Numbered from the stretch's first letter, positions 52,886-63,826 are shown. The stretch: DNA of 64,000 nucleotides from an uncultured Flavobacteriales bacterium (GCA_913056215.1 CAJXMN010000004.1:1-64000); one strand, 5' to 3'. Notes: generated from the sequence alone by a model not told the origin. A program made the numbers and translations.

Positions 52886-53981
52886 TATTAAACGCGTGAT
52901 CATATCCGGTGGAGGAACGGGAGGACATATTTTTCCTGCCATAGCGATTGCCAACCGTATTCAAAAGGAATTTCCCGATGCGCAGATCCGATTTATTGGA
53001 GCGACAGGTAAAATGGAGATGAAAAAAGTGCCTGAGGCAGGTTATGAAATCGATGGTTTGTGGATCAGTGGTTTTCAACGCCGTCTCACCATAAAAAACT
53101 TGGCGCTGCCCTTTAAAATATTAGCTTCCCTCTGGAAAGCGCGAAACATCATCCGTAAATTTAAACCGCAAGTAGTCGTTGGTGTAGGTGGATATGCGAG
53201 TGGACCTACGCTCAAAGTAGCGAATCTTATGAAGGTGCCGACCGTGATCCAGGAACAAAATTCATTTCCGGGAAAAACGAATCGAATACTGCCCAATCAA
53301 GCAGCTAAAATTTGTGTGGCTTACGAACAAATGGATCGCTTTTTTCCAAAAGATAAAATTGTAATGACTGGCAATCCCGTACGTGAGAAAGTAGTTCAAG
53401 TAAAGGGAATAAGAAAACAGGGGCGTCAGCATTTTGGATTGTCTGAAGAAAAACCTACAGTGCTGGTAGTCGGTGGTAGTTTGGGAGCAAAAACGTTAAA
53501 TGATAGTCTTAAAGCTGGTGTTGGTCAGTTACAGAAGAACGATATACAGGTGATTTGGCAATGTGGTCAATACCAATCTGAGGCATTACACGACTGGTCG
53601 AAAGATCAAAATATGAATGGTGTGGCCCTTGAAGTGTTTATTAAAGAAATGGAGCTTGCTTATGCTGCAGCAGACGTGATTGTTTCTCGTGCTGGCGCTA
53701 TTGCTTTGTCAGAATTAGCTATCATTGGAAAACCAATTATTTTAGTTCCTTCACCGAATGTTGCTGAAGATCATCAAACTAAAAATGCTATGGCATTGGT
53801 GGAAAAAGATGCCGCCCTGCTCGTAAAAGATAACGTTGCGCGAGAAGAATTGATTCTTGAAATAATTTCGCTTATGGGCGATGAAGAGCGACGTAATAAC
53901 TATTCGAAGCAATTAAAGTCCAATGCGATCGACGATGCAGATCGACGGATCGTTAAAACCATAAAAGAAGTGCTTAAGTGA
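52878..53981 (+). CDS. murG: UDP-GlcNAc--MurNAc-(pentapeptide) PP-undecaprenol GlcNAc transferase
   Basis: 'SGGGTGGHIFPAIAIANRI', 'VIQEQNSFPGKTNR', 'VVGGSLGAKTLND'. Confidence 0.97.
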   Translation: MSDIKRVIISGGGTGGHIFPAIAIANRIQKEFPDAQIRFIGATGKMEMKKVPEAGYEIDGLWISGFQRRLTIKNLALPFKILASLWKARNIIRKFKPQVVVGVGGYASGPTLKVANLMKVPTVIQEQNSFPGKTNRILPNQAAKICVAYEQMDRFFPKDKIVMTGNPVREKVVQVKGIRKQGRQHFGLSEEKPTVLVVGGSLGAKTLNDSLKAGVGQLQKNDIQVIWQCGQYQSEALHDWSKDQNMNGVALEVFIKEMELAYAAADVIVSRAGAIALSELAIIGKPIILVPSPNVAEDHQTKNAMALVEKDAALLVKDNVAREELILEIISLMGDEERRNNYSKQLKSNAIDDADRRIVKTIKEVLK

Positions 53982-55333
53982 ATTTGAATACGTTCAAACA
54001 TATCTATTTTATTGGGATTGGAGGTATTGGTATGTCTGCATTGGCACGCTACTTTAATCAGATGGGTATACGCGTTTCTGGCTATGATCGCAATCGTTCA
54101 GTCCTTTGTCAACAACTGATAGCAGAAGGTATTGCGATTCACTTTGAAGATAGTGGGGAAAGCCTCAGTCATCGAGATTTGCCCGTTGATGAGACGCTCG
54201 TTGTGTATACACCTGCTATACCAGAAGATCATGGGGAGTACCAGTTTTTCGTTCATCACGGGTATGCTGTTTTAAAGCGCTCAGCACTCTTGGGTGAGCT
54301 CACAAAAGACCTCAAGGCATTGACGGTAGCAGGTACGCATGGAAAAACGACAACCTCTGCACTTCTAGCGCATGTTTTAAAGCGATCTGAGTTAAAAGCT
54401 AGTGCTTTTCTCGGCGGAATTTCGACGAATTATTCTACGAATATGATTCATGAGCCTCAGAGTGAATATGTTGTCGTTGAGGCTGATGAATTTGACCGCA
54501 GCTTTTTGTACCTCCACCCTTTTGCGAGTATTGTGACGTCCACGGATGCCGATCACATGGATATTTATAAAAATACGGATGAACTGAAGGCCGCTTTTCA
54601 AGAATTTACAGATCGATTACATCCTGATGGTTGGTTAATACGACATATTGATGTGGATGTTGCGTCCAATGTCGCTGCGCGAACCTACGGTCGAAATTCC
54701 CTCGCGGATTATTGCCTTTATGACTTGAGAACAGAGGATGGTTATTTTACAATGGATTTGCGATTGCCAGACACGACATGGGAAAATATTCGATTAGGAC
54801 TGCCAGGAATACACAATGCTGAAAATGCTACTGCTGTCGTCGCTTTACTACATGAAATGGGAGTGAGTGAGCAAGTTATCCGACATGGGCTTAGTTCTTT
54901 TCAGGGGGTGAAAAGGCGTTTTGAATATCATGTACGATCAAAACAGCATATTTATGTTGACGATTATGCCCACCACCCTACGGCAATTAATCAACTAGTA
55001 GATTCGATGCGTTTATTATATCCTGAGAAAAAGATCACTGCTATATTTCAACCGCATCTCTATTCACGAACGCGTGATTTTATGCAGGATTTTCAAGGTG
55101 CGCTCAGTCGAATGGATAGACTCGTATTGCTGCCCATATATCCAGCGCGCGAAACACCAATTCCGGGAGTAACGTCAGCCGCTTTGGCGGAGGGAATTAC
55201 AACGGGCGTTGAGTTACTCAATAGTGGCTCAGCTATTGTTGGTGCGCTGAATGAGGATGATGAAGTCGTACTATCTATTGGTGCAGGTGATATTGATCAG
55301 TGGGTTGAACCAATAAAACATGCGTTGCAATGA
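53978..55333 (+). CDS. murC: UDP-MurNAc--L-alanine ligase
   Basis: 'HIYFIGIGGIGMSALARYF', 'AGTHGKTTTSALLAHVL', 'VDDYAHHPTAI'. Confidence 0.97.
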   Translation: MNLNTFKHIYFIGIGGIGMSALARYFNQMGIRVSGYDRNRSVLCQQLIAEGIAIHFEDSGESLSHRDLPVDETLVVYTPAIPEDHGEYQFFVHHGYAVLKRSALLGELTKDLKALTVAGTHGKTTTSALLAHVLKRSELKASAFLGGISTNYSTNMIHEPQSEYVVVEADEFDRSFLYLHPFASIVTSTDADHMDIYKNTDELKAAFQEFTDRLHPDGWLIRHIDVDVASNVAARTYGRNSLADYCLYDLRTEDGYFTMDLRLPDTTWENIRLGLPGIHNAENATAVVALLHEMGVSEQVIRHGLSSFQGVKRRFEYHVRSKQHIYVDDYAHHPTAINQLVDSMRLLYPEKKITAIFQPHLYSRTRDFMQDFQGALSRMDRLVLLPIYPARETPIPGVTSAALAEGITTGVELLNSGSAIVGALNEDDEVVLSIGAGDIDQWVEPIKHALQ

Positions 55334-56124
55334 GAAAATGGATACAAATAGTAGCGCTTGTGGTCATCTTTGGTGGAACGATCGTATTGTTGGTTGTGGC
55401 GCATCAACAAGAAGAGGAAACAGCAATGAACAATCCCGATATCCAAATCGAAGTTCAGGATGGTATCGCTTTGTTGACTGAGAGTGAGGTAGCAGAGGAG
55501 TTGAGAATGAATCGTTTTTACGCTGATGAAATGCAGAAAAGCGAGCTAAAGATACCTGCAATTGAGGCTTTTTTGAAAGCGATGAATGAGGTAAAAACGG
55601 CTCATGTTTACGCCGATATTGGTTCAGATTGGTACGTAGAAGTTCAAACGAGAAGGCCTATTGCTCGTGTCATGTTAAACAATAATGATGATTTTTATCT
55701 GGATAATGATTATGCAATCATGGATTTGTCGCATTATGCACGTCCTAAAACCCTCGCTTTTACGGGGCTTGAAGGCGTTTTTGATGAAGGTGTTCACTAC
55801 AGCGAAATAATTAACAACGACTCATTGAAAACTAAATACAAACTGGATGAAATATACCGAATTTCGAGTTATGTTTGTAATGATGCATTTTATAATGCAC
55901 AAATAGTGCAGGTTCATTACACAGCCGATGATGGTTTTATAATGATCCCACGCGTTGGTCAGCAAAACATTGTATTTGGTGAAGCGCAATCCGAAGAGAT
56001 GGTGCGTCAAAAATTTCAAAAGCTGTCGACGTTTTACGATGAAGTAATCCCTTACGAGGGGTGGGGGAAATATAAATCGATTAATTTAAAGTTTGAGAAC
56101 CAGATTGTTGCAAAGAAAAAATAG
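55330..56124 (+). CDS. ftsQ: FtsQ-like cell division protein
   Basis: Position between murC and ftsA; N-terminal TM, POTRA-like region. Confidence 0.85.
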   Translation: MRKWIQIVALVVIFGGTIVLLVVAHQQEEETAMNNPDIQIEVQDGIALLTESEVAEELRMNRFYADEMQKSELKIPAIEAFLKAMNEVKTAHVYADIGSDWYVEVQTRRPIARVMLNNNDDFYLDNDYAIMDLSHYARPKTLAFTGLEGVFDEGVHYSEIINNDSLKTKYKLDEIYRISSYVCNDAFYNAQIVQVHYTADDGFIMIPRVGQQNIVFGEAQSEEMVRQKFQKLSTFYDEVIPYEGWGKYKSINLKFENQIVAKKK

Positions 56125-56129
56125 GTAAA

Positions 56130-57401
56130 ATGTCAGAGATTGTTGTAGGACTTGATATTGGAACGACGAAAATAGCGTGTTTTGTTGGACGGAAAAACGA
56201 GCATGGTAAAATCGAGGTGCTTTCGATGGGGAAGACTGAATCCCTGGGGGTAACGCGTGGAGTTGTTTCGAATATAGAAAAGACCGTTCACTCAATCAAA
56301 ACAGCTGTTGCCGAAGCGCAGGATCGCGTGGAAGGAGATTTAACGATTGGCGTAGTAAACGTAGGAATTGCAGGTCAGCACATCAAAAGTTTGCAACATC
56401 GTGGGATGTACACGCGAAATACAACCCAGGATGAAATTTCACAAGCGGATATCGACGCTTTAATTGATGATATGTACAAGTTGGTGATGGAGCCGGGAGA
56501 AGAGATTATCCACGTGCTTCCTCAAGAATACATTGTTGATGGTGAGCAGGGTATAAAAGATCCAATTGGAATGTCAGGCGTTCGCATGGAGGCCAATTTT
56601 CACATTATCACGGGTCGCATTAATGCAGCGAAAAATATTCAAAAATGCGTAAACAAGGCAAATCTGGAGGTTTCTGAAACAATCCTGGAGCCTTTAGCAA
56701 GTTCGTCTGCTGTGCTTTCTGAAGAAGAAAAAGAAGCTGGAATTGTGCTCGTTGATATTGGTGGCGGAACAACCGATTTAGCGATTTTCCACGAAGGTAT
56801 TATTCGCCATACGGCGGTTATTCCATTTGGTGGTAACGTGATTACTGAAGATATCAAAGAAGGGTGTACGATACTAAAACGTCAGGCCGAACAACTTAAG
56901 GTGAAGTTCGGAAGCGCGCTGGCGAGTGAAAGTCAGAGTAACGAAATTGTATGTATCCCTGGATTGCGGGGTAGAGAACCAAAGGAGATTTCGATCCGCA
57001 ATTTGTCGAGCATTATTCAGGCGCGCATGGAGGAGATCGTCGAACATATTTACTATGAAATTAAAAATTCGGGCTACGAAAAACGATTGATTGGTGGTAT
57101 CGTCGTGACGGGTGGTGGTGCCGAAATGAACAACATTACACAATTGTTTGAATATATTACTGGAATGGATACCCGCGTTGGATATCCCAATGAACATTTA
57201 GGACAGTCGGCTACGGAAGAAGCGTTGACAAGTCCGATGTATTCAACAGGTGTTGGATTGGTGCTAAAAGGTTTTGAGTCAAACGAACGAAATCGTCGCT
57301 CTTTAGCTGCTGTTAAGTCGCACTCGAAACGAACCAAAGGGTCTTTCTTTGACAAGCTTTTAGAAAAAGGTAAAAGCTGGTTTGAAGAAGACGTAGATTA
57401 A
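56130..57401 (+). CDS. ftsA: FtsA
   Basis: 'IVVGLDIGTTKIACFVG', 'IVLVDIGGGTTDLAIF', 'GGIVVTGGGAEM'. Confidence 0.97.
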   Translation: MSEIVVGLDIGTTKIACFVGRKNEHGKIEVLSMGKTESLGVTRGVVSNIEKTVHSIKTAVAEAQDRVEGDLTIGVVNVGIAGQHIKSLQHRGMYTRNTTQDEISQADIDALIDDMYKLVMEPGEEIIHVLPQEYIVDGEQGIKDPIGMSGVRMEANFHIITGRINAAKNIQKCVNKANLEVSETILEPLASSSAVLSEEEKEAGIVLVDIGGGTTDLAIFHEGIIRHTAVIPFGGNVITEDIKEGCTILKRQAEQLKVKFGSALASESQSNEIVCIPGLRGREPKEISIRNLSSIIQARMEEIVEHIYYEIKNSGYEKRLIGGIVVTGGGAEMNNITQLFEYITGMDTRVGYPNEHLGQSATEEALTSPMYSTGVGLVLKGFESNERNRRSLAAVKSHSKRTKGSFFDKLLEKGKSWFEEDVD

Positions 57402-57424
57402 TAATGAATAACTGATAAATAATT

Positions 57425-58999
57425 ATGAATATGGAATTTGATATGCCTAAAGACCAATCCTCTATCATCAAAGTAATTGGTGTCGGAGGTGGTGGAAGTA
57501 ACGCAGTTAATCACATGCATGATCAAGGGATCAAAGGTGTGGACTTCATTGTGTGTAATACCGATCGACAAGCGCTGGATATTTCACCAGTTCCCTTTAA
57601 AATACAGCTGGGTCCATCTCTAACTGAAGGAAGAGGTGCAGGTTCTATCCCTGAAATAGGAATGAATGCAGCCATCGAAAATATTGATGACATTAAAGAA
57701 ATTCTGGAGAAAAATGCCAAAATGGTATTTGTGACAGCTGGAATGGGCGGTGGTACTGGAACGGGTGCTGCACCTGTGATAGCTAAAGCAGCACGTGATC
57801 TTGGAATACTTACTGTGGGTATTGTTACTGTGCCATTTAATTTTGAAGGACGTAAGCGTCGCCAACAGGCTGAAGAAGGACTCGAAAATATGCGCGATAA
57901 TGTCGATACGTTGTTGGTGATCAATAACGAGCGCTTGAGAGAGATTTCAGGCAACCTTACACTGGGTAATGCCTTTGCTCAAGCTGATGATGTTTTGGCA
58001 ACTGCGGCGAAGGGAATTGCAGAAGTGATTTCTGTGACGGGTGCAATCAATGTCGACTTCAATGACGTAAACACCGTAATGAAAGATAGTGGAGTAGCCA
58101 TCATGGGATCTGCTGGTGCAGAAGGTGATAATCGCGCTATTGAAGCTGTTCAGGAAGCATTGACTTCTCCATTGTTAAATGACAATGACATTGCAGGTGC
58201 TAAATATGTCTTGCTAAACATTACCTATGGTGATAAAGAAGTGCTCATGGATGAAATTTCTGATATTACAGATTTCATTCAAGATGAAGCGGGATCAACG
58301 GCAGATGTTATTTGGGGACACGGCTATGACGAAACATTAGGCGATGCTTTAAGTGTAACAATTATAGCAACAGGCTTCAAACAGTCACCTATAACCGGTT
58401 TTGAAAAGGCACCAGAAAAGAATGTACAGGTGTTGGAAGATGATCAGAAGAAAGAGGTCAAGGAGCCGCTCGAAAAGGCGACTCAGGCTAATAAATACGA
58501 AGAAGAAAAAGTGGATGAGCCTTACGTGAAAAACGAATCTGGCGAAGAAGATAATAGTGATGATCGCGAGAACACGATGAACTGGGAAGTTCGAACTGTA
58601 CAGGGCGAGAAACAAAATGAAGAAAGCAACGATCAGCGTGAATCGGCTCAAAAAGATCAGGATGTAAAGCGTTATTTCCTCGACGAAGACAATGAACAGG
58701 AACAACAAGGTGCTGTTGAAAATAAAAGTAACGCTACAGAGTTAACTCCTGAAGAACAACAACGACGAGCTCAGGCACGGATGGAACGCATTCAGGAATA
58801 TGCTTCGCACTTGAAGAGTGCAGAAGGGTTGTCTGAACTCGAAAAGGAGCCAGCTTTCAAACGCCGAAAGATTAACCTGGAAGATGAGCCACATTCATCA
58901 GAGGATAATATTTCACGGTACGAAGTGTCGGATGATACAGACGATAATAAAACTTCTTTGCGTGGAACAAATTCGTTCCTTCACGACAATGTGGATTAA
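57425..58999 (+). CDS. ftsZ: FtsZ
   Basis: 'IKVIGVGGGGSNAVNHM', 'VFVTAGMGGGTGTGAAPVIA'. Confidence 0.98.
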   Translation: MNMEFDMPKDQSSIIKVIGVGGGGSNAVNHMHDQGIKGVDFIVCNTDRQALDISPVPFKIQLGPSLTEGRGAGSIPEIGMNAAIENIDDIKEILEKNAKMVFVTAGMGGGTGTGAAPVIAKAARDLGILTVGIVTVPFNFEGRKRRQQAEEGLENMRDNVDTLLVINNERLREISGNLTLGNAFAQADDVLATAAKGIAEVISVTGAINVDFNDVNTVMKDSGVAIMGSAGAEGDNRAIEAVQEALTSPLLNDNDIAGAKYVLLNITYGDKEVLMDEISDITDFIQDEAGSTADVIWGHGYDETLGDALSVTIIATGFKQSPITGFEKAPEKNVQVLEDDQKKEVKEPLEKATQANKYEEEKVDEPYVKNESGEEDNSDDRENTMNWEVRTVQGEKQNEESNDQRESAQKDQDVKRYFLDEDNEQEQQGAVENKSNATELTPEEQQRRAQARMERIQEYASHLKSAEGLSELEKEPAFKRRKINLEDEPHSSEDNISRYEVSDDTDDNKTSLRGTNSFLHDNVD

Positions 59000-59112
59000 G
59001 GTTTAAGGCTTTACTCCTGAAGTTAGGGGTGGCTGTATCGTAGTTAATTTATATTTGGGTATGACTGCTTTAGTAGGTAGCTGTACCTCAGTAAAGAGAA
59101 ATAATAAAGCAC

Positions 59113-59559
59113 ATGAGTTTAACAGACCAGATTAATACTGATATCAAAGAGGCAATGAAAGCTCGCGACAAAGAAAAGTTGGGAGTGTTGCGCGATATTA
59201 AATCAAAATTGCTGAATGAAGCAACTTCAGGCAATGGAGAAATTGATGAAGCTAAAGAGAATAAAATCATATTGAAGCTTCACAAACAGCGCATGGATAC
59301 CTATAACGTTTATAAGGACGAGGGTCGCGAAGATTTAGCAAAGCAGGAGCACTTTGAAGCTGATATTTTAGAAAATTATATGCCTAAAATGCTCGATGAG
59401 TCTGAAGTTAAGGCTGAAGTCGAAAAAGCGATCGCTGAACTTGGAGCAGAAGGTCCTCAGGATATGGGTAAAGTGATGGGGAAATTGACCAAGGATTTGT
59501 CTGGTAAGGCGGATGGGAAACTGATCGCTAATTTTGTTAAAGAATCACTCAATAAATAA
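59113..59559 (+). CDS. GatB/YqeY domain-containing protein
   Basis: 'MSLTDQINTDIKEAMKARDKEKLGVLRDIKSKLLNEA', 'DMGKVMGKLTKDLSGKADGKLIANFVKESL'. Confidence 0.95.
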   Translation: MSLTDQINTDIKEAMKARDKEKLGVLRDIKSKLLNEATSGNGEIDEAKENKIILKLHKQRMDTYNVYKDEGREDLAKQEHFEADILENYMPKMLDESEVKAEVEKAIAELGAEGPQDMGKVMGKLTKDLSGKADGKLIANFVKESLNK

Positions 59560-59581
59560 ACGCCAGTTATTGGAATATTGA

Positions 59582-59613
59582 ATGACCTCTGCAATAACTG
59601 TAGAGGTCTTTTT
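59582..59613 (+). terminator. rho-independent terminator after the GatB/YqeY gene
   Basis: GACCTCTgcaataactgtAGAGGTCTTTTT. Confidence 0.85.
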
Positions 59614-59634
59614 ATATGAAGTCCAATCAAAATC

Positions 59635-60552
59635 GTGATGAGAATAAGAGTCCTTTTTTTGATCTTTTTTATAGTTGTTAATTCGACCAGCGGTTATGGT
59701 CAATTACTCAATAATCAATCCGGTGAAGCATTTACAGATCGACCCTATTTTAATGAAACGATCGTAGCAAAAAATGCGATTAAATCTATTCGTGGAAATT
59801 TTACCCATTACAAGCTTGGGGATGCTTTTCGAGAAACAGAACTCTATCGTTCTTATCACTTTGACGGTTCGGGCAGGCTTATCAAGCAATTCGAATCGCG
59901 GAGAATACATGGTGGGATTGATACTTTAGTCAGTATTTATGAGTACGATGATGCTGGAAATCTTACCGCTTTGAGACAACGGGATGAATTCGGCTTCTAC
60001 GCTTACATCTATGCCTATGATAGTGCTGGAAATGTGGTGCGTGAAGAGTATCGCCGTAATTTAACCAAAGAAGCTTCGAAGGGAACAAAATTCGAGATAG
60101 GTAAAGAATTTATTGTAACTTTTGAAACGGCGAGCTACCAATATTTTGATCAACAGCGCAAGAAAACCGTTTATAATAGTTATGATATTCCTTATAAAGA
60201 TGTGATTACGTATTTTAATGAAGATGGACAGGTTACAGAAGAAGTGGAGCGCTTGAGACGAACGTCGGGTATAAAGAAAACCAGCTATTGCTACAATGGC
60301 AAAGGATTGTTAGATTCATTAAAAATCACTTCGAATCGTGCTGGAGTACAAGAGCGTATTTATGTTTACGAATACGATGAGTTTGCGAATTTAACGAATA
60401 TCAATTATTACAAAAACGGTGAACATACGACACAACACAGTATTGTTTATGATGACAAAACATATTTGATCAATAATATTTTGGTTCAAAATGTTGCTAC
60501 TGATTTTATTCGGATTTTGCGTCTCGAGGAGTATGTTTTCTACGAGGAGTAG
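59635..60552 (+). CDS. secreted RHS/YD-like hypothetical protein
   Basis: Signal peptide; 'YEYDDAGNLTALRQRDEFGFYAYIYAYDSAGNVVREEY'. Confidence 0.6.
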   Translation: MMRIRVLFLIFFIVVNSTSGYGQLLNNQSGEAFTDRPYFNETIVAKNAIKSIRGNFTHYKLGDAFRETELYRSYHFDGSGRLIKQFESRRIHGGIDTLVSIYEYDDAGNLTALRQRDEFGFYAYIYAYDSAGNVVREEYRRNLTKEASKGTKFEIGKEFIVTFETASYQYFDQQRKKTVYNSYDIPYKDVITYFNEDGQVTEEVERLRRTSGIKKTSYCYNGKGLLDSLKITSNRAGVQERIYVYEYDEFANLTNINYYKNGEHTTQHSIVYDDKTYLINNILVQNVATDFIRILRLEEYVFYEE

Positions 60553-60931
60553 GATTGTAAAATACTCCTTTTTTAATCAGGTTTTGATAATCAACAATTG
60601 TATTGAAAAAATATGTAATGATCATGGCGGGTACAATGATGATAAACAGAATGACAAAAGCTACAAATCCCCCCATGATTAAACTCACTATGCAGCCGGT
60701 AATAATTAAAGCTACTCCGTAAGTTCTAATTTGAGTTACATTAGTTTTTAGTCGTCTACGAAGATGAAATAAAAAGCTAATCAAGATATATCCAACAAGT
60801 CCAAAGTAAATAACGAAAAAGAAAAAGGAAGAACCTAAAAAAGGGATGGATAGAAAGGATAGTAGGCATATAATAGTCTGCATGTACAACTCTGACTTAA
60901 GTAAAAGCGCAAGCGTCCGAATTGTTAGCAT
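60506..60931 (-). CDS. small multi-pass membrane protein
   Basis: Hydrophobic 141-aa ORF; overlaps previous gene tail-to-tail. Confidence 0.5.
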   Translation of the reverse strand: MLTIRTLALLLKSELYMQTIICLLSFLSIPFLGSSFFFFVIYFGLVGYILISFLFHLRRRLKTNVTQIRTYGVALIITGCIVSLIMGGFVAFVILFIIIVPAMIITYFFNTIVDYQNLIKKGVFYNPTPRRKHTPRDAKSE

Positions 60932-61002
60932 TATTAGTTTCGTTTTGGAGTAATGCGAAAAAAAACATTAATAGTTGTTTTAGCTGAGTAACATTCATCC
61001 TA

Positions 61003-61034
61003 ATCCCCAACTTTTGCACTTGACCCGAAAACAC
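61003..61034 (-). repeat. dispersed repeat copy, inverted relative to 31124-31150
   Basis: tccccaacttttgcacttgacccg is the reverse complement of cgggtcaagtgcaaaagttgggga. Confidence 0.9.
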
Positions 61035-61080
61035 CCTCTTATTTCAACAATGCGTTACAAATGTGTTACAATGGGAAATA

Positions 61081-61109
61081 AAAAAAGGGCTACATTTCTG
61101 TAACCCTTT
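61081..61109 (-). terminator. tRNA-Asn terminator
   Basis: Minus strand AAAGGGTTACAgaaaTGTAGCCCTTTTTT. Confidence 0.8.
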
Positions 61110-61120
61110 GATTTTAAAAG

Positions 61121-61194
61121 CTCCCCCTCTTGGACTCGAACCAAGGACCCTCTGATTAACAGTCAGATGCTCTAACCAACTGAGCTAAGGAGGA
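61121..61194 (-). tRNA. tRNA-Asn(GTT)
   Basis: TCCTCCT/AGGGGGA acceptor, TCTGA-CTGTTAA-TCAGA anticodon arm. Confidence 0.95.
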
Positions 61195-61398
61195 ATGATT
61201 TGACCAATGTCACATTGTCTATTTATCAGTCGCTCTGATTTGAATGATAAATGACAAAACCGCACTCATTTGTCGTTACAAAATCGCTGTGCGGGTGCAA
61301 ATATAGTCAAATATTTTTTTTGGAAGCAAACCTGAACGCGAAAAAAACACATTTTCCAGCATATTTTTTTTAGTGTTCACGTTCTCAAACTGTTATTT

Positions 61399-62241
61399 TT
61401 AACGATCTGCCGCTTTAACAGTTAAAACAGGTAGTGGACTCGACTTCATAATATCTCCAGTGATTGATCCGTTAAAAAGTCGCGCTAAACCACGACGTCC
61501 ATGAGTCACAGTCGTGATGATGTCCGCACCATTGCTCTGAGCAAACTCATTAATACCAGTTTGAACACTATCTGCACTGTGGATATGGCAATCGTAATTC
61601 TTTAAACCATTGTTCTTAGCAAAATCTTCCATGATGGACAACATCGGAGCCGAGTAGTAAAAATCATCACGTGTAATCACGCGAACGAGATCCACTTTGG
61701 CATCAAAGAACTTGACGAGTTCGGCGATCCGATTGAAAGAGGTGTCGACTCCGTCATCAAAGTCACTAGCAAATACGATCTTTTTGAAAGAGGGATCTTT
61801 AACTTCTTCGCGTGTCGTAAGTACAGGCGTTTTTGATAAACGCACAATTTTATCAGTGTTACTACCAACAAAGAAGTCATTGACAAATCCAGAGGTTCCA
61901 TGTGTACCCATCACAATCAAATCAATTTCATGCTTTTCAGCTTGAGCAACTACTGATTCGTAAACACCATCAAATTGAATGGCTTCCGCAACACTGAGTC
62001 CTTTCAAGAAATCCTGATCCATCAATTCCTTAAAGTCTTTTTTCACTTTCTTTAAAATAAAAAGTCCTTCAGCGACGTCTTGCTGACTTTGTCCAGGTAT
62101 AATCCCAGACTCATATGTGGGCATATCGACCACATGCAAAAAATAGATTCGTGCTTCAAATTTCCGTGCAATATCAGCAGCCAATTTAGCGGCATGCATT
62201 GCGTATTCTGAAAAATCAGTAGGTACAAGTATCTTTTTCAT
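61399..62241 (-). CDS. universal stress protein (tandem UspA domains)
   Basis: 'KKILVPTDFSEYAMHAAKLAADIA', 'LIVMGTHGTSGFVNDFFVGSNTDKIVRLSKTPVL'. Confidence 0.94.
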   Translation of the reverse strand: MKKILVPTDFSEYAMHAAKLAADIARKFEARIYFLHVVDMPTYESGIIPGQSQQDVAEGLFILKKVKKDFKELMDQDFLKGLSVAEAIQFDGVYESVVAQAEKHEIDLIVMGTHGTSGFVNDFFVGSNTDKIVRLSKTPVLTTREEVKDPSFKKIVFASDFDDGVDTSFNRIAELVKFFDAKVDLVRVITRDDFYYSAPMLSIMEDFAKNNGLKNYDCHIHSADSVQTGINEFAQSNGADIITTVTHGRRGLARLFNGSITGDIMKSSPLPVLTVKAADR

Positions 62242-62487
62242 ATTATTTTTTTCGTCAAAATAACAAAAAGATTCAATTATATAAAATGATTTCGCTCATG
62301 TTTGTGAAGTTTCGAAAAAGTATTTCGAAGACGGAACGTAAGCTGAAATAGCGACAATAGGAGTAGTCAAAATGTGAACAGAAGACTTCATGTCTCTCAA
62401 TTCAAATTGACGTAAATGAGTATTTTGAAATGAAATCCAATGACGTAGTGAATGGGAGTCAACTTCGAGGAATTGATCTCAAGGATA

Positions 62488-62763
62488 TTACTTTGAAGAA
62501 ACCTCTTCTGTTGACAAGTCATTAACTGCTTCAACGTGTGTCACCTCAGGAGCTACTTTTTTTACGGCTTCCTCTAATCCAGCTTTCATCGTCATGGCAC
62601 TCATTGAGCAATCTTTGCACGCACCGAGCAAACGAACACGAACAATTCCTTCTTCCGTGATTTCAACTAACTCCATATCTCCGCCATCCTGTTCCAGGAA
62701 AGGACGAAGCTGGTGAATGGCTTGATTCACTTTCTTCGTTATGTTTTGGACATCTAATGCCAT
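62488..62763 (-). CDS. NifU-like C-terminal domain protein
   Basis: 'IHQLRPFLEQDGGDMELVEITEEGIVRVRLLGACKDCSMSAMTMKAGLEE'. Confidence 0.94.
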   Translation of the reverse strand: MALDVQNITKKVNQAIHQLRPFLEQDGGDMELVEITEEGIVRVRLLGACKDCSMSAMTMKAGLEEAVKKVAPEVTHVEAVNDLSTEEVSSK

Positions 62764-62770
62764 AGTTAAT

Positions 62771-63826
62771 TTACTTATTTGTTTCATCTACAAACTTACG
62801 AACTAAATCATCAAAAGCCTCAGAAATTGGTGTGTTTTCCTGGAAAACAGCAGGCCTTCCTATATCTCCTGACTCTCGAACGCTCTGTACCAGGGGTACT
62901 GGTCCTAAAAAGGTTTTTTTCATTCCTTTAGCCAGATTTTTAACACCATCTCGTCCGAAAATGTAATATTTGTTTTCGGGTAGTTCTGCTGGAGTAAACC
63001 AGGACATGTTTTCAATCAATCCAACAATTGGGACTTTGATGTTATCCATTCCGAACATGGTTACACCTTTACGTGCGTCGGCCAGAGCGACTTCCTGAGG
63101 TGTTGAAACGATAACAGCCCCATCGAGTGGTACAGTCTGTACCAATGATAAATGAATATCTCCTGTTCCTGGTGGAAGATCTACAATTAAATAATCAAGT
63201 TCGCCCCAATGTGTATCTGTAAACATTTGAGTGAGTGCTTTCGAAGCCATCGGGCCACGCCAGACGACAGCATCATCAGGGTCAGTGAAAAAACCAATCG
63301 ACATAATTTGTATACCGTATGAAACGACTGGTACCATTTTTTTATCGCCTTCGACATCTATAGCAGAAGGACGCTCTCCCACGACATCAAACATAGTAGG
63401 CATTGAAGGGCCGTAAATATCAGCATCAACAATTCCCACTTTATAACCTTTTTTTGCTAAACCACCTGCAAGATTCGCTACTATGGTAGATTTACCTACA
63501 CCGCCTTTTCCAGATGCCACAGCTACGATGTTTTTGACTTCTGGCAGAATTTTTCGATGCGCTGATTTTGCCTCAGCAGGTAACCCTTTGACATTGACTG
63601 ATATTTCAATGTCATCACCCAACATTCGCTTGAGTGTGAATTGAATGGCTTCTTGCATACGTTTGCGAGCGTGCATTGCTGGGTTGACCACGTTTACGGT
63701 CAGGCTTATTGTATTACCCTCTAATTTTAAATCATCGATGAGATTCTGTGAAACGATGTCTTTTTTTAAATCGGGTTCTATGACGTTGGACAGTGCTTCT
63801 AACACTTTATCTCTTGCTAATTCCAT
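62771..63826 (-). CDS. Mrp/NBP35 (ApbC) family iron-sulfur carrier ATPase
   Basis: 'NIVAVASGKGGVGKSTIVANLAGGLAKKGYKVGIVDADIYGPSMP', 'DLPPGTGDIHLSLVQ'. Confidence 0.95.
   Translation of the reverse strand: MELARDKVLEALSNVIEPDLKKDIVSQNLIDDLKLEGNTISLTVNVVNPAMHARKRMQEAIQFTLKRMLGDDIEISVNVKGLPAEAKSAHRKILPEVKNIVAVASGKGGVGKSTIVANLAGGLAKKGYKVGIVDADIYGPSMPTMFDVVGERPSAIDVEGDKKMVPVVSYGIQIMSIGFFTDPDDAVVWRGPMASKALTQMFTDTHWGELDYLIVDLPPGTGDIHLSLVQTVPLDGAVIVSTPQEVALADARKGVTMFGMDNIKVPIVGLIENMSWFTPAELPENKYYIFGRDGVKNLAKGMKKTFLGPVPLVQSVRESGDIGRPAVFQENTPISEAFDDLVRKFVDETNK

Noticed and set aside
43329-58999. Missing murF/ddl/murB in the dcw cluster as an anomaly
   Set aside because: This gene set and order is common for Bacteroidetes dcw clusters.
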